A stretch of DNA of 64,000 nt from Litorimonas sp964511495. Lineage in GTDB: Bacteria > Pseudomonadota > Alphaproteobacteria > Caulobacterales > Maricaulaceae. Both the position numbers and the translations under genes were made by a program. The stretch lies in assembly GCA_964511495.1 (NCBI GenBank), contig CAZEFT010000012.1, forward strand, positions 1 through 64,000, written 5' to 3'. Below are positions 8,507 through 17,494 of the stretch, in pieces. Below the pieces are notes generated by a model. That model saw only the letters and a list, made by a program, of their open reading frames with translations. It searched no databases and was not told the DNA's origin. Within the stretch, counting starts at the first letter, position 1, and each line of letters opens with the position of its first letter.

Positions 8507-9141
8507 TTACCTAACTCCTTAAGGGCGACCTTAATCAGTAAATCCAAGTCGGGATCTTCGGCAAAGGTTTGATAGGCTTGTGCTACAGCGCGAAGCGCCT
8601 CACTCTGACCAATCCCAAGGTTCACTAAAGCACTCACTGCGTCGTTGCGTAGGCGCATATCCGCGAGGCCCTCATTTCGGGCCGCCTCAGAGGTCACATT
8701 ACTGCTTGGCGCGGTAAAGGCAGGCTGGAAACCACGCCCTGTGGGAGCCGCTTTGCCTGACAATTCGGTCGCGATACGGGTGGCCAATTTCGGGCCGACC
8801 CCGCTCGCGCGGGCGAAGGCCGTTTTATCTTCTAATGATGCAGCCGATAAAATTTCACCCGGTGTCAAAATGTCCAAAATTGCCAAAGCCGCTTTTGGGC
8901 CAACGCCTTGCACAGATTGCAGCCGCACAAACCAAGCGCGTTCTTCTTCGGAGTGGAAACCGAATAAGGTGATGGACTGTTCCCGTACATGGGTCTCGAC
9001 ATGCAGTCGAACAGCTTCGCCTTCATTCATATGACCCAAAGTGCGTGAGCCGCATTGCAGTAAATAGCCTACACCGCCACAATCAACAATGGCTTCACCT
9101 GTGCCAGACATAAGGCACACGCCTGATATCATTCCGATCAT
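8503..9141 (-). CDS. ruvA: Holliday junction DNA-binding protein RuvA
   Basis: Tetrameric junction-recognition subunit. 212 residues with the N-terminal OB domain (MIGMISG..GYLLQCG), helix-hairpin-helix motifs (LQSVQGVGPKAALAIL near 77 and ASGVGPKLATRIATEL near 112) and the C-terminal RuvB-binding three-helix domain (AVSALVNLGIGQSEA). It is coupled to ruvB. Confidence 0.97.
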   Translation of the reverse strand: MIGMISGVCLMSGTGEAIVDCGGVGYLLQCGSRTLGHMNEGEAVRLHVETHVREQSITLFGFHSEEERAWFVRLQSVQGVGPKAALAILDILTPGEILSAASLEDKTAFARASGVGPKLATRIATELSGKAAPTGRGFQPAFTAPSSNVTSEAARNEGLADMRLRNDAVSALVNLGIGQSEALRAVAQAYQTFAEDPDLDLLIKVALKELGN

Positions 9142-9326
9142 GGATATGCCCTCGAAGATGGGTCAGTTGTAGATTTTGATTCTTCCAAAGATTGCATAAA
9201 TACAGCTTTAGACCCTCCTCCGTCAAAGGCAAACCAGTCTGAAGAAAAGATGGTGAAATTGTGAATCTTACACTTGAAAGCCTTTGTCGATTATTAAATG
9301 AGACTCCGCAGCAGCCTTAATTGTTC

Positions 9327-9812
9327 CTAATAAGATTGCCGTCGCGTATTGGCATGGGTGATGGCAATGGCCAATGCGTCGGCTGCGTCACCCGCTTTGA
9401 CTTTGGCACCGGGCAGAAGAATATTTATCATATGCGCGACCTGCGCCTTATCCGCTGCGCCCGTGCCCACGACGGACTTCTTTACCAATCGCGCCGCATA
9501 TTCGCCGATAATCAAGCCATGGGTCGATGCCGCCAATATACAGGCTGCTCTCGCCTGCCCTAATTTGAGCGCGCTCATCGCGTTATCTTTCATGAAAGCC
9601 TCTTCGACGCCCGCCTCAATCGGCTCATAAGTCACGACCAAATCAACAATATCATTAAAGAGATATGTTAAACGACTGGCCAGAGGCTCTTTCTTAGGCG
9701 GACGGATAACGCCATGGGCAACATGGCTTAATTTATTCCCATCCACGTCAATCACACCCCAGCCACAGGCCACAAGGGACGGGTCTAACCCTATGATACG
9801 TCGTATTGCCAT
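9327..9812 (-). CDS. ruvC: Holliday junction resolvase RuvC
   Basis: Dimeric endonuclease that cuts Holliday junctions. The start was set at the ATG at 9812 (MAIRRIIGLDPSLVACGWGV), giving 161 residues; the frame runs 30 codons further upstream, without family likeness. RNase-H-fold acidic residues are visible: Asp10 in GLDPS, Glu in VEEAF, and the C-terminal DAADALAIAITH pair. About 185 bases separate it from ruvA, so ruvCAB remain in order but with a gap. Confidence 0.95.
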   Translation of the reverse strand: MAIRRIIGLDPSLVACGWGVIDVDGNKLSHVAHGVIRPPKKEPLASRLTYLFNDIVDLVVTYEPIEAGVEEAFMKDNAMSALKLGQARAACILAASTHGLIIGEYAARLVKKSVVGTGAADKAQVAHMINILLPGAKVKAGDAADALAIAITHANTRRQSY

Positions 9813-9989
9813 TGGCGTTCTGATAGGCGCTTGTCGGAAGCAAGCCAAGTAAAAGCGAAATTGCAAGCGCGGGTAAAAATCAAAGAGACGCTTCAAAATC
9901 AAACAGGTTTGGACACGTTAAAGACATGCACCTCAATTTTGCCACATTTGGGATTAGCTAAATAGCGGGCAGTTAATCAGGAGAGTGCC

Positions 9990-10748
9990 ATGTCCCATAA
10001 ATTCGTCGCTTTTATGATGTCCGTTATATTTCTATCAGCCTGTACCCACACGACACAACTGACATCAGGGCAGGATTATCTGGCACGGTATATCCCTTCA
10101 ACCTCCGCTTCCCAGACGAACACCGATTTGGATGTTCGTGAAATTGCGGCAATCGAACCCGATTTGCAGTTTCCCGCGCGGATAGGTTTGGCACGTATTG
10201 AACGAGGCCGCCTCATCACCGTTCCAGCCGATGAAGGAAAAAACTGGGCTGACATTGCGCAAAATTTGGGTGCGGGTTACGGGCAGTTTGTCCCCGTATC
10301 GCCTATGATTGCCTCTATGGTGAATCCCAACCACACAGCCCCCTCGACCAAACAGCTTGTGGATCATATTCGGCGTGGGTCAGCCCGCCAACATCTGGAC
10401 TATGTTCTTATTTATGAAGTCACCGATATGAGCGACAGTCACAGCAATGCTTTACGCGTGGCTGATCTCTCTGTTTTGGGCTTATTTATGTTACCCACCC
10501 GCGACGTGAAAGCCGAAGCCACCGCTTCTGCTATGCTCATTGATGTACGGAACGGGTACCCTTACGGAACGGCCAGTAGCTTTGCCGATAAACGCGCCAT
10601 TTCCACCGCAATTGGAAAGCACAGCAAAACACGCAAGCTCTCCGACAAAGCCCGACAAGTTGCCGTGAAAGAGCTAACGGGTGAGGTTTCCAAAGTTATG
10701 CAGGAGTTGAAAGCGGCAGAGACCAACATTAAAATGGCGGAACGTTGA
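9990..10748 (+). CDS. Lipoprotein of unknown function
   Basis: 252 residues with a lipoprotein signal, cleavage before Cys18 (FLSAC). AGGAG lies 6-10 bases before the ATG. The mature part is a soluble periplasmic or outer-membrane-attached domain. It shares a spaced pattern with the protein at 12701: IGLARIERGRLI / IAIARLDGGRLI, then DYVLIYEV / SHVLIYGL, then a strand AMLIDVRNGYPYGTA / ALLMNAHTGEVLGAA. This suggests distant paralogues. Function is unknown. Confidence 0.8.
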   Translation: MSHKFVAFMMSVIFLSACTHTTQLTSGQDYLARYIPSTSASQTNTDLDVREIAAIEPDLQFPARIGLARIERGRLITVPADEGKNWADIAQNLGAGYGQFVPVSPMIASMVNPNHTAPSTKQLVDHIRRGSARQHLDYVLIYEVTDMSDSHSNALRVADLSVLGLFMLPTRDVKAEATASAMLIDVRNGYPYGTASSFADKRAISTAIGKHSKTRKLSDKARQVAVKELTGEVSKVMQELKAAETNIKMAER

Positions 10749-10756
10749 GACTGGCT

Positions 10757-11203
10757 CTACTCATATTGGGCGAACAAGTTGCTGAGCTGTTTCAACTTAT
10801 CCTTTAAGTTATCAATCTCTTCGCCTTCGTAATCGGCCATGAGGCCTTCTGGATCGTAATGTTCTTCGTGCCATTCCAATTCTTGCGTGAGGGCCTGCAA
10901 ACGCGTCAACCCGTCCGCATTTGTGGCTTTGGGGTCAGCGCCTGCCGCTAAGAATAACGCTGCGATTTCAGGGCTCGCATAAAACAAAGCGGGTCCGTCT
11001 ATCTCTCCTCGTGTGTTCATCCCGCGCACATTGGGATTTGCGCCCATATTGAGGAGATATTGCGCGATGTCTACCTGCTCTCGATTAGCCGCCCAGCCCA
11101 AGGCCGACATGACGGTGATGAAGGTTTCAATCTGTTTCGGAACGGCGTTAATGTCATGCCCTGCCTCGACATAGGCTTTCACGGCCGTCATATTGCCTTC
11201 CAT
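10757..11203 (-). pseudogene. Ankyrin-repeat part of a frameshifted gene
   Basis: This frame encodes ankyrin repeats: HDINAV, IAQYLLNMGANPNVRG, IAALFLAAGADPKATNADG. The called ATG sits inside a repeat (the upstream frame gives DKALRDFHNAVMEGNMTAV, a normal repeat start), so the frame continues from the gene at 11188-11652. A one-base slip in the A9 tract (minus-strand reading of 11254-11262) would join them into one protein of about 300 residues. Ankyrin repeats bind other proteins. Confidence is high for the ankyrin call and lower for whether the gene is truly broken. Confidence 0.75.
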
Positions 11204-11652
11204 AACGGCATTATGGAAATCGCGAAGAGCTTTGTCGGGGATTTTCTTTTTGGTTTTTTTTTGGGGCGTTTGGCCGCAACCTTTATGGGCCCTTCAACAC
11301 TATCAGCAAAATCCACGTAGTAGGTTTTACGCAGTTTCCGAATGTCTATCCTATCTTCGCCGTATCCATCCAAAAATTGTCCAAGAACATACTCTGTAAT
11401 CTCTTTTATAGCATCATCAGGAAGGGGTGTTTTTTCATGGAGACTTACGCGAGCAAATAAGGTTTCCTCACGCAAGACGAAACGGATAGGCTCACCAATG
11501 AGTTGCTCGGCCATATCCTCGTCCATATGGATTGTAAAATCCGCAGCCTCTGTTTTATCAACAAACCCGTCCAAGCGCTTCAGCGCCTTAAAGGTTAAAG
11601 GAACCCCCTTACTGTCTGTCACGGTGAGTTGGCAAAAATAATCCAGCCGCAT
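11188..11652 (-). CDS. N-terminal half of the frameshifted ankyrin gene, unknown domain
   Basis: The ATG at 11652 (MRLDYFCQLTV) is preceded by AAGGA and preferred over a TTG at 11694. The 154-residue frame has an unrecognised alpha/beta domain followed by a Lys/Pro-rich linker (KRPKKKPKRK), after which this frame reads about 16 unrelated residues to a stop at 11188. The ankyrin repeats continue in the minus-one frame. No signal peptide is seen, so the joined protein is probably cytoplasmic. Confidence 0.7.
   Translation of the reverse strand: MRLDYFCQLTVTDSKGVPLTFKALKRLDGFVDKTEAADFTIHMDEDMAEQLIGEPIRFVLREETLFARVSLHEKTPLPDDAIKEITEYVLGQFLDGYGEDRIDIRKLRKTYYVDFADSVEGPIKVAAKRPKKKPKRKSPTKLFAISIMPLWKAI
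11254..11262 (-). other. A9 slippery tract
   Basis: Nine consecutive A residues on the coding strand (T9 on plus) read as three Lys codons in frame. A net minus-one shift here joins the two halves of the ankyrin protein. Such tracts can cause RNA polymerase slippage or ribosomal minus-one shifting, and are also common sites of sequencing error. Confidence 0.6.
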
Positions 11653-11749
11653 GGGATTGTCCTTGGGAATATTGACAAGAGAACGCCTCTTCAAGACGCT
11701 GAATTAAAACCACCTCATTAGCAATATCTCATTTTTTAGACAGAAGCCT

Positions 11750-12508
11750 TTAATCGAAAATATAACGCTTATCCGAGACCGTCACATTGGGCGGTCTTTT
11801 TTTTTGCTCAAAAACCTCCCACCCCGTTTTAAGATTTTTCCAAAACGCCGCATTCGAGTTGTTACTATGCTCCAATAAATTAGCGTCTGTCATAGGGAAC
11901 GGGAAAATATGGACGCGGATAAAGGGTTGTCCGCCGCGAAAAGCTGCGTCCATCAACGTATAAATTTCTTCGATACCATCATCGGTCATGGCGTAACATC
12001 CGATAGACACGCAATCACCATGTATCATGAGGAAGCTGCCCGTGCGGCCATGAGCACGGTCATAAACATTGGGAAAGCCGAGATTGAAGCTGAGGTGATA
12101 AGAGGAGTTCGGGTTCATCGCACGCGGTTTAACGAAATAAAACCCTTCGGGCGATTGTCCATCACCCTCTTTTAATTTCGGACCAAGTGTCCCTGAATAA
12201 GCGCAGATGTCCCAGCGTTTGAAAAATTTAAATGTCCTGTCATCCGCCTCCACGAAGGCCTCTAGATAACCTTGCGCGTTATTTACGGACGTTGTTTTTA
12301 CAAGTCGGAGGAAAACGGGTTTGCCGAGACGCAAATCTTTTTCTTCCAACGCCTCTGTCAAATGCGGTGTCCACGTTTCAATCGCGGCGTCACTACGCTT
12401 CGTGGTATGTGAGGTTTGCGCCAAAGTCGAAATGCTTAAGGCCAATAGACTGACCACAATGATGAACGAGGAACCGTATAAAAATAGATGTAACTTTAGG
12501 AACCGCAT
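11750..12508 (-). CDS. L,D-transpeptidase family protein (YafK-like)
   Basis: A 252-residue exported YkuD-domain protein. An N-terminal signal/anchor (FLKLHLFLYGSSFIIVVSLLALSISTLAQ) is followed by the catalytic domain, with GDGQSPEGFYFVKP and the active-site motif HGDCVSIGCYAMTD, in which the second Cys is the nucleophile and the preceding His the base. It cross-links or edits peptidoglycan in the periplasm, or may act as an amidase, as shown for DpaA/YafK in E. coli. It is monocistronic as far as seen. Confidence 0.9.
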   Translation of the reverse strand: MRFLKLHLFLYGSSFIIVVSLLALSISTLAQTSHTTKRSDAAIETWTPHLTEALEEKDLRLGKPVFLRLVKTTSVNNAQGYLEAFVEADDRTFKFFKRWDICAYSGTLGPKLKEGDGQSPEGFYFVKPRAMNPNSSYHLSFNLGFPNVYDRAHGRTGSFLMIHGDCVSIGCYAMTDDGIEEIYTLMDAAFRGGQPFIRVHIFPFPMTDANLLEHSNNSNAAFWKNLKTGWEVFEQKKRPPNVTVSDKRYIFD

Positions 12509-12700
12509 ATATCTCCATTATTATGTCAAATAAGGCAGAATACAGGCCTTGAGACAGACCCTTTTTAAACTAGGGCCCCTTTTTCGCCACATTACCAAAA
12601 CATTGCCTTAAACATTTCACAACTTCGGCTCATCCCTGCCACAGCCTTGTTTCAAAACGGTCTCATCGCAAACCACACAAAACACGGCATGGAGGGCCAT

Positions 12701-13333
12701 ATGACCAAACTTCTTAAAACAGCAACAATCGCAGCCATTATTACGGGCTTTGCAAATTCAGCAATCGCTCTGACAACGACGGAGGCCTTGAAAGCCACCG
12801 GCACAAGCGTTGAAGCTTTAGAATATGAAGCCAAAACCATCACCGGAAACTTCCTCCCCCGAACGTCTAAAATCGCAATCGCACGCCTTGATGGCGGGCG
12901 TTTGATCCCAACCCCGTTTGGCGAAGAATTTGATTGGGAATTACTCAGCCGCCGTACAACGGCTAATATTTCTCTGCTCAGTGCCGGAGATTATTTGAAA
13001 TATATCCCCGAAATCCCGTTCAAAGGCGTAGATACGGATAATAAGATTGATGAGATCCGCTTGACCGCCGCCAATGAAGGCTATTCCCACGTGTTGATTT
13101 ACGGCCTTGGCCCTGACGCTTACCTATCAAGTTTTGGCGGCAAAGCCCTCAGCGAAACCGGTCTGGTGGTCAAAGAAGACTGCAATAGCTGGGATTCGGC
13201 CAAAGCCAAAGCTTTGCTGATGAATGCCCATACGGGTGAAGTTCTGGGTGCGGCCAAAGCGGATGATGTAACCTATAATATCGGTAAATTGGCCGATGAT
13301 GTGGAACGACTTTTAAAGGATTTACAGCGCTAA
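12701..13333 (+). CDS. Exported protein of unknown function
   Basis: 210 residues from the ATG at 12701 (MTKLLKTATIAAIITGFANSAIA), which follows GGAGG; an earlier in-frame ATG at 12647 has no ribosome site. A signal peptide with cleavage after about residue 23 sends it to the periplasm. The mature part repeats the motif order of the lipoprotein at 9990 (see there) but lacks a lipobox. No known domain is recognised. A terminator follows at 13412. Confidence 0.75.
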   Translation: MTKLLKTATIAAIITGFANSAIALTTTEALKATGTSVEALEYEAKTITGNFLPRTSKIAIARLDGGRLIPTPFGEEFDWELLSRRTTANISLLSAGDYLKYIPEIPFKGVDTDNKIDEIRLTAANEGYSHVLIYGLGPDAYLSSFGGKALSETGLVVKEDCNSWDSAKAKALLMNAHTGEVLGAAKADDVTYNIGKLADDVERLLKDLQR

Positions 13334-13411
13334 GACGCGATTTCTGGGACAATTTAACAGAACCCCCAACGCCCTTTCCCCTCCTCTCCAATCCAAGGCA
13401 AGGGCGAATCT

Positions 13412-13441
13412 CCGGCACCCTATCAGGGTGTCGGTTTTCTT
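13412..13441 (+). terminator. Intrinsic terminator
   Basis: Nine-pair stem CCGGCACCC/GGGTGTCGG with loop TATCA, followed by TTTTCTTTT. It ends the transcript of the gene at 12701 and isolates the phytate promoter downstream. Confidence 0.88.
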
Positions 13442-13474
13442 TTGCCCCCTGATGCACTCTGGCACCCTTAAAGA

Positions 13475-13492
13475 CTGTCAAATTTCTGTCAC
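13475..13492 (+). promoter_or_regulatory. Pho box before the TonB receptor-phytase genes
   Basis: Two direct repeats CTGTCAA and CTGTCAC are separated by four bases (ATTT), giving the 11-base period of the PhoB consensus CTGTCAT-N4-CTGTCAT. A possible -10 element (GATAGA) begins about 7 bases downstream. It lies 88 bases before the receptor start. This predicts induction under phosphate starvation. Confidence 0.75.
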
Positions 13493-13579
13493 AGATTTGA
13501 TAGAAAAGGTTCAAGGACACGACACACAGTTGTTACATTCATCCCGCATGGCCGCGACAACTAAATGATGGAGTCCATA

Positions 13580-16384
13580 ATGACCTTTTCTCGTTCGACC
13601 ATATCTCGAATTTCAGCCTCGGCCTCTTGTATCGCCTTGATGGTGGCTTTGGCACCTGCGGCTTCCGCTGATTTTATTTCCGGTAAAGTGACGGACGCGT
13701 CCGGCGAGGCCGCACTGGCTGGTGCAGTTGTCCGCGTTGACGGCTTAAACCGAACAGCCTCGACTGACCGTTTCGGTGTTTACCGCATTAACAACGTCCC
13801 TGAGGGCGAATATACCGTCTCTGCCTCCTATTTGGGTACGGAAACAGTTCGCAACACAATCACCGTGCCCGCAACGGGAGCAACGCTTGATATTCAATTG
13901 GGTGATGATGTCGCTTATCAGGACAATGTTATCGTTGTCGGTACGCGTGCGGCACAAGCCAGCGCCCTAAATCAACAACGCGTCTCAGACTCTATTAAGA
14001 CAATCATTGATTCAGATGGTTTGGGTGACTTCCCTGACACAACTGTTGCCGACTCTCTTTCTCGTGCCGTTGGCCTCTCCGTTGAAACGGACCAAGGCGA
14101 AGGTCGTTACGTCTCAATTCGCGGTATCAATACAGATTTGATTTCATCCTCTATCAATGGCGTGCGGACACCATCGCCTGAAGATCGTCGCGGCGTTCTT
14201 TTGGACGGCGTACCGTCTGACCTATTAGACGGAATTGAAATTCAGAAATCATTGACCCCTGATGTCGACGCTGACAGCCTTGGCGGTGTTATCAATCTTA
14301 AGACCATCTCAGCCTTTGACCGTGCCGGAACGTTTGTCCGCGCCAAAATTGAAGGTCAATATAATGAGCTGACGGATAAGATCTCTCCGAAAGGGACGAT
14401 TACCTATTCCGACACTTTTGATGACACGTTCGGTTTGGCTGTATCCGTCAACTATCAGAACCTCGCCATTCAATCGCATAATAACGAAATCGGTGAATGG
14501 GATTTCGACGAAGATGAAAACCTCTTCTTTGTCGCCGATGATTATGAGCAGCGTTATTATGATTTGACCCGCGAACGAATTGGTCTTGTCGCGAACTTTG
14601 ACTGGCGCATCACGGATAATACAGAGCTTTATCTGCGAACTCTCTACAATCAATATACCGATGACGAAGTCAGAAATAAGTTCGAAGTACGTGAATTCGA
14701 CGAAGAAATCATTGCCCTTGATGCCAATAGCACCACTATTCGACGCGGCGAAGTCGATGCCGAAGTGCGCGAGCGCAAAGAAATCCGCAACATCCAGACA
14801 TATTCCGTTGGCGGTAAAACTGAATTTGACGTTTGGGAATTTGACTATCAAGCTTCTTACGCTTTTGCCGAAGAGGACGATTCTGACAATCATGATGCGC
14901 GCTTCCGCTCTACCCCCGAGCAACGCGACTCTGTTGTTGGTTCTATCACCTTGGATTATTCTGATCCGCAGCAACCAGTTATTTCTGGGCAGGCTTTGAA
15001 TTTCCTACAGACTCCCTCCAATTACGAACTCGACGTCGTTGAAATCGAGAAGACTTTTAACGAAGATACGGAATATGCCTTTCAGTTTAATGCGGCGCGT
15101 GACAGTCTGATTGGCAATACGCCTGTTGTTTGGAAAGCCGGTGTGAAATATCGTGACCGTGAGAAATTCAGAGATCAGAACTTTGACTTTTTTGAACGCG
15201 ATGATGTGAATCTAACAGATTTTATCACAGATAATGCAGAAATCGGTAATTGGCGCTTGGCGAACCGCATGTTCTCTTGGCCGGACCCTACTCTGACACG
15301 GGTCTTCCGTGATGGTTTCACCGCTGATGAACGCGATGACGATGAAAGTCTTTTGGAATCCACCATTGCAGACTTCACAGTTAATGAGCGTATTCTTGCC
15401 GGTTACGGTATGGGGACATTTGATCTCGGTGACACAACAATCGTTGCCGGTGTCCGTATCGAGCAAACCAATGTTGATCTGCAAGGGTTCCAACTTGATG
15501 AAGATACATCCGATATAACCACGCGAAATGTCGAAAACGACTATACGGATATTCTGCCCAGCTTGAACATTAAGCACAGTTTCTCCGAAAATGTTATTGG
15601 CCGAGCAGCTTATTACGCTGCCGTTGTCCGCCCCTCATTTGGCGATATGGCTCCTCGAACCTTCATCAATGATGACAGAGATGAGATCGTTTTAGGCAAT
15701 CCGGACCTGGACGCCTATGATGCGGATAATTTTGACTTAAGCTTAGAATATTATCCCACGAGCTTGTCTCTGATTTCTGTCGGTGCCTTCTACAAAGACA
15801 TCGATAATGCCATTTTCCCGGCAAGTTTTGATATTGATGAAGTTCCCGCGAATGTTGATTTGAGTTTCCTTCCCGCCGCCACATTGGCCAGTTTGGAAGA
15901 AGTCAACACATTCATCAACGTCGGCAAAAGCGAATTATTCGGTGTTGAATTTAACTACATCCAAAATGTCGGCGACCTCATACCGGCTTTGGACGGGTTC
16001 TTGTTCTCCACAAACTTGACGTTGACGGACAGCGAGTCAACGCTCCCCGACGGACGTGAAGTAGGCTTCCTCAAGCAATCAGACACTGTTTGGAATGGCT
16101 CTATTGCCTATGAAAACGGCCCTTGGGACTTGCGTGTTTCAGCGAATTATCGTGGTGATTACATTGATGCTTTGGAAGATGAAAACCTGGACCGGATTAC
16201 AGCAGGCCGTACTGTTGTTGAGGCGTCTGCGAAATACAAAGTTAACGACTTTCTCCAAGTTTATATCGAAGGCAAAAACCTGACTGATGCTCCTGAATAT
16301 TACTATTTCGGTGATGAGTCCCGTTTGTCACAATATGATGAATTTGGTCGCTCCGTAATTGTTGGCGCACGCTTCACATATTAG
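13580..16384 (+). CDS. TonB-dependent receptor, probably for phytate or a phosphate ester
   Basis: A 934-residue outer-membrane active transporter. The ATG at 13580 (MTFSRSTISRISAS) follows GGAG; an upstream ATG at 13565 is less well placed. Domains in order: signal peptide ending near ASA, carboxypeptidase-regulatory-like fold (SGKVTDASGEAALAGAVVRV), TonB-box/plug region (VVGTRAAQASALNQQR..DSLSRAVGLSVETDQGEGRYVSIRG is the plug, residues about 120-260) and a beta-barrel ending in an aromatic residue (ARFTY). The barrel is rich in Asp/Glu. It sits after a Pho box and 8 bases before a phytase gene, so phytate import is inferred. Confidence 0.88.
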   Translation: MTFSRSTISRISASASCIALMVALAPAASADFISGKVTDASGEAALAGAVVRVDGLNRTASTDRFGVYRINNVPEGEYTVSASYLGTETVRNTITVPATGATLDIQLGDDVAYQDNVIVVGTRAAQASALNQQRVSDSIKTIIDSDGLGDFPDTTVADSLSRAVGLSVETDQGEGRYVSIRGINTDLISSSINGVRTPSPEDRRGVLLDGVPSDLLDGIEIQKSLTPDVDADSLGGVINLKTISAFDRAGTFVRAKIEGQYNELTDKISPKGTITYSDTFDDTFGLAVSVNYQNLAIQSHNNEIGEWDFDEDENLFFVADDYEQRYYDLTRERIGLVANFDWRITDNTELYLRTLYNQYTDDEVRNKFEVREFDEEIIALDANSTTIRRGEVDAEVRERKEIRNIQTYSVGGKTEFDVWEFDYQASYAFAEEDDSDNHDARFRSTPEQRDSVVGSITLDYSDPQQPVISGQALNFLQTPSNYELDVVEIEKTFNEDTEYAFQFNAARDSLIGNTPVVWKAGVKYRDREKFRDQNFDFFERDDVNLTDFITDNAEIGNWRLANRMFSWPDPTLTRVFRDGFTADERDDDESLLESTIADFTVNERILAGYGMGTFDLGDTTIVAGVRIEQTNVDLQGFQLDEDTSDITTRNVENDYTDILPSLNIKHSFSENVIGRAAYYAAVVRPSFGDMAPRTFINDDRDEIVLGNPDLDAYDADNFDLSLEYYPTSLSLISVGAFYKDIDNAIFPASFDIDEVPANVDLSFLPAATLASLEEVNTFINVGKSELFGVEFNYIQNVGDLIPALDGFLFSTNLTLTDSESTLPDGREVGFLKQSDTVWNGSIAYENGPWDLRVSANYRGDYIDALEDENLDRITAGRTVVEASAKYKVNDFLQVYIEGKNLTDAPEYYYFGDESRLSQYDEFGRSVIVGARFTY

Positions 16385-16392
16385 AGGTTCAA

Positions 16393-17448
16393 ATGAAAAA
16401 CATTGCTCTTTTAGCTTTGAGTGCAAGCGTATTAAGCGCTTGCGCGATAGCGCCCGCTTATATCGGTAAGACAACAGAGTTGGCCCCCTTTACTGTAAAG
16501 GCTGCTTTCGAAACGCCTGTCATGGCTAGCGAGGGTGACTCTGCGGACGATCCCGCAATTTATATCGGAAAAAACGGAAACGGTTTCATCGCAGCGACGG
16601 ATAAGCAAGCCGGTCTCTATATTTATAATCTGGACGGTACAAAGCGTGATTATCAGCCCATCGGTACAGTGAACAATGTCGATCTGCGAGAGGGCTTTTC
16701 CTATCAAGGGAAAGACTATGTCCTCTTGGTCATGAGCAATGATGAGATTAACGCCGTTATGACGCTCCTCTATGATCCCAAGACTGATAGTTTTATAACG
16801 CCTGGCAACTCTACTCTCTTTACGGGGTCTTTGTCGCCTTATGGAATTTGCCTCGGTCGTTCAGTCAATGATACATTCCACGTTGGCATCACGACAAAAG
16901 CCGGCATTTATGAGCAACATATAATTTCGGCTGACACCGGAAAAATGGAGGCTCGCAAAGTCCGTGAATTCTCAACAGGTACTAAAACTGAAGGCTGCGC
17001 CTTTGATGATCGGACGCGAAAGCTTTACATCGCCGAAGAAGCAGGTGGCCTATACCGTTACCCCGCTTCTCCGTCCGGCAAGGATGAGCAAATCATCATT
17101 GCCCGTGCGGGAGATTACGGCACACAAGCCGATTTGGAAGGCGTGAGCGTTTATGAAGACGGAGCCGATGGCGGTTATGTCCTCGTCTCATCCCAAGGCA
17201 ATAATAGTTATGCGGTCTTCAGCTTGCCCGACCACAAATTTGCAGGACGGTTTTCGGTCGAGGACGGCGTCGTTGATGGGACTTCCACAACAGACGGCCT
17301 TGATGTTGTCTCTACACCATCGGCGCAATTCCCGAAAGGGTTTTTGGCCGTACAGGACGATATGGATGACACATCCCCATCGGAGCCACGAAAGAAGCAG
17401 AATTTGAAAATTATCGACTGGCGCGATATCGAAGCCGGGCTCAAATAG
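16393..17448 (+). CDS. Beta-propeller phytase (3-phytase), lipoprotein
   Basis: Calcium-dependent six-bladed propeller enzyme that releases phosphate from myo-inositol hexakisphosphate. The 351 residues begin with a lipoprotein signal (SVLSAC, Cys17). Family motifs: SEGDSADDPAIYIGKNG near 47-63, IAATDKQAGLYIYNLDG, a cleft-region pattern NNVDLREGF, GCAFDDRTRKLYIAEEAGGLYRY near 202-225, and TDGLDVVS. Acidic residues in these motifs are the expected Ca/phosphate ligands. It forms an operon with the TonB receptor and is likely under PhoB. Confidence 0.9.
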   Translation: MKNIALLALSASVLSACAIAPAYIGKTTELAPFTVKAAFETPVMASEGDSADDPAIYIGKNGNGFIAATDKQAGLYIYNLDGTKRDYQPIGTVNNVDLREGFSYQGKDYVLLVMSNDEINAVMTLLYDPKTDSFITPGNSTLFTGSLSPYGICLGRSVNDTFHVGITTKAGIYEQHIISADTGKMEARKVREFSTGTKTEGCAFDDRTRKLYIAEEAGGLYRYPASPSGKDEQIIIARAGDYGTQADLEGVSVYEDGADGGYVLVSSQGNNSYAVFSLPDHKFAGRFSVEDGVVDGTSTTDGLDVVSTPSAQFPKGFLAVQDDMDDTSPSEPRKKQNLKIIDWRDIEAGLK

Positions 17449-17469
17449 AGCGCCAATAAGACCTTCCCC

Positions 17470-17494
17470 AAAGGCTGCCTTAGGCAGCCTTTTT
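17470..17494. terminator. Bidirectional terminator
   Basis: Stem AAAGGCTGCC/GGCAGCCTTT with loop TTA, A-rich on one side and T5 on the other. It serves the converging phytase and hybrid-kinase genes; the kinase stop codon begins at the loop. Confidence 0.88.

Noticed and set aside
14309..14974. 221-residue minus-strand frame inside the TonB receptor
   Set aside because: Antisense shadow of the receptor gene; hydrophobic composition comes from reading its acidic codons in reverse.
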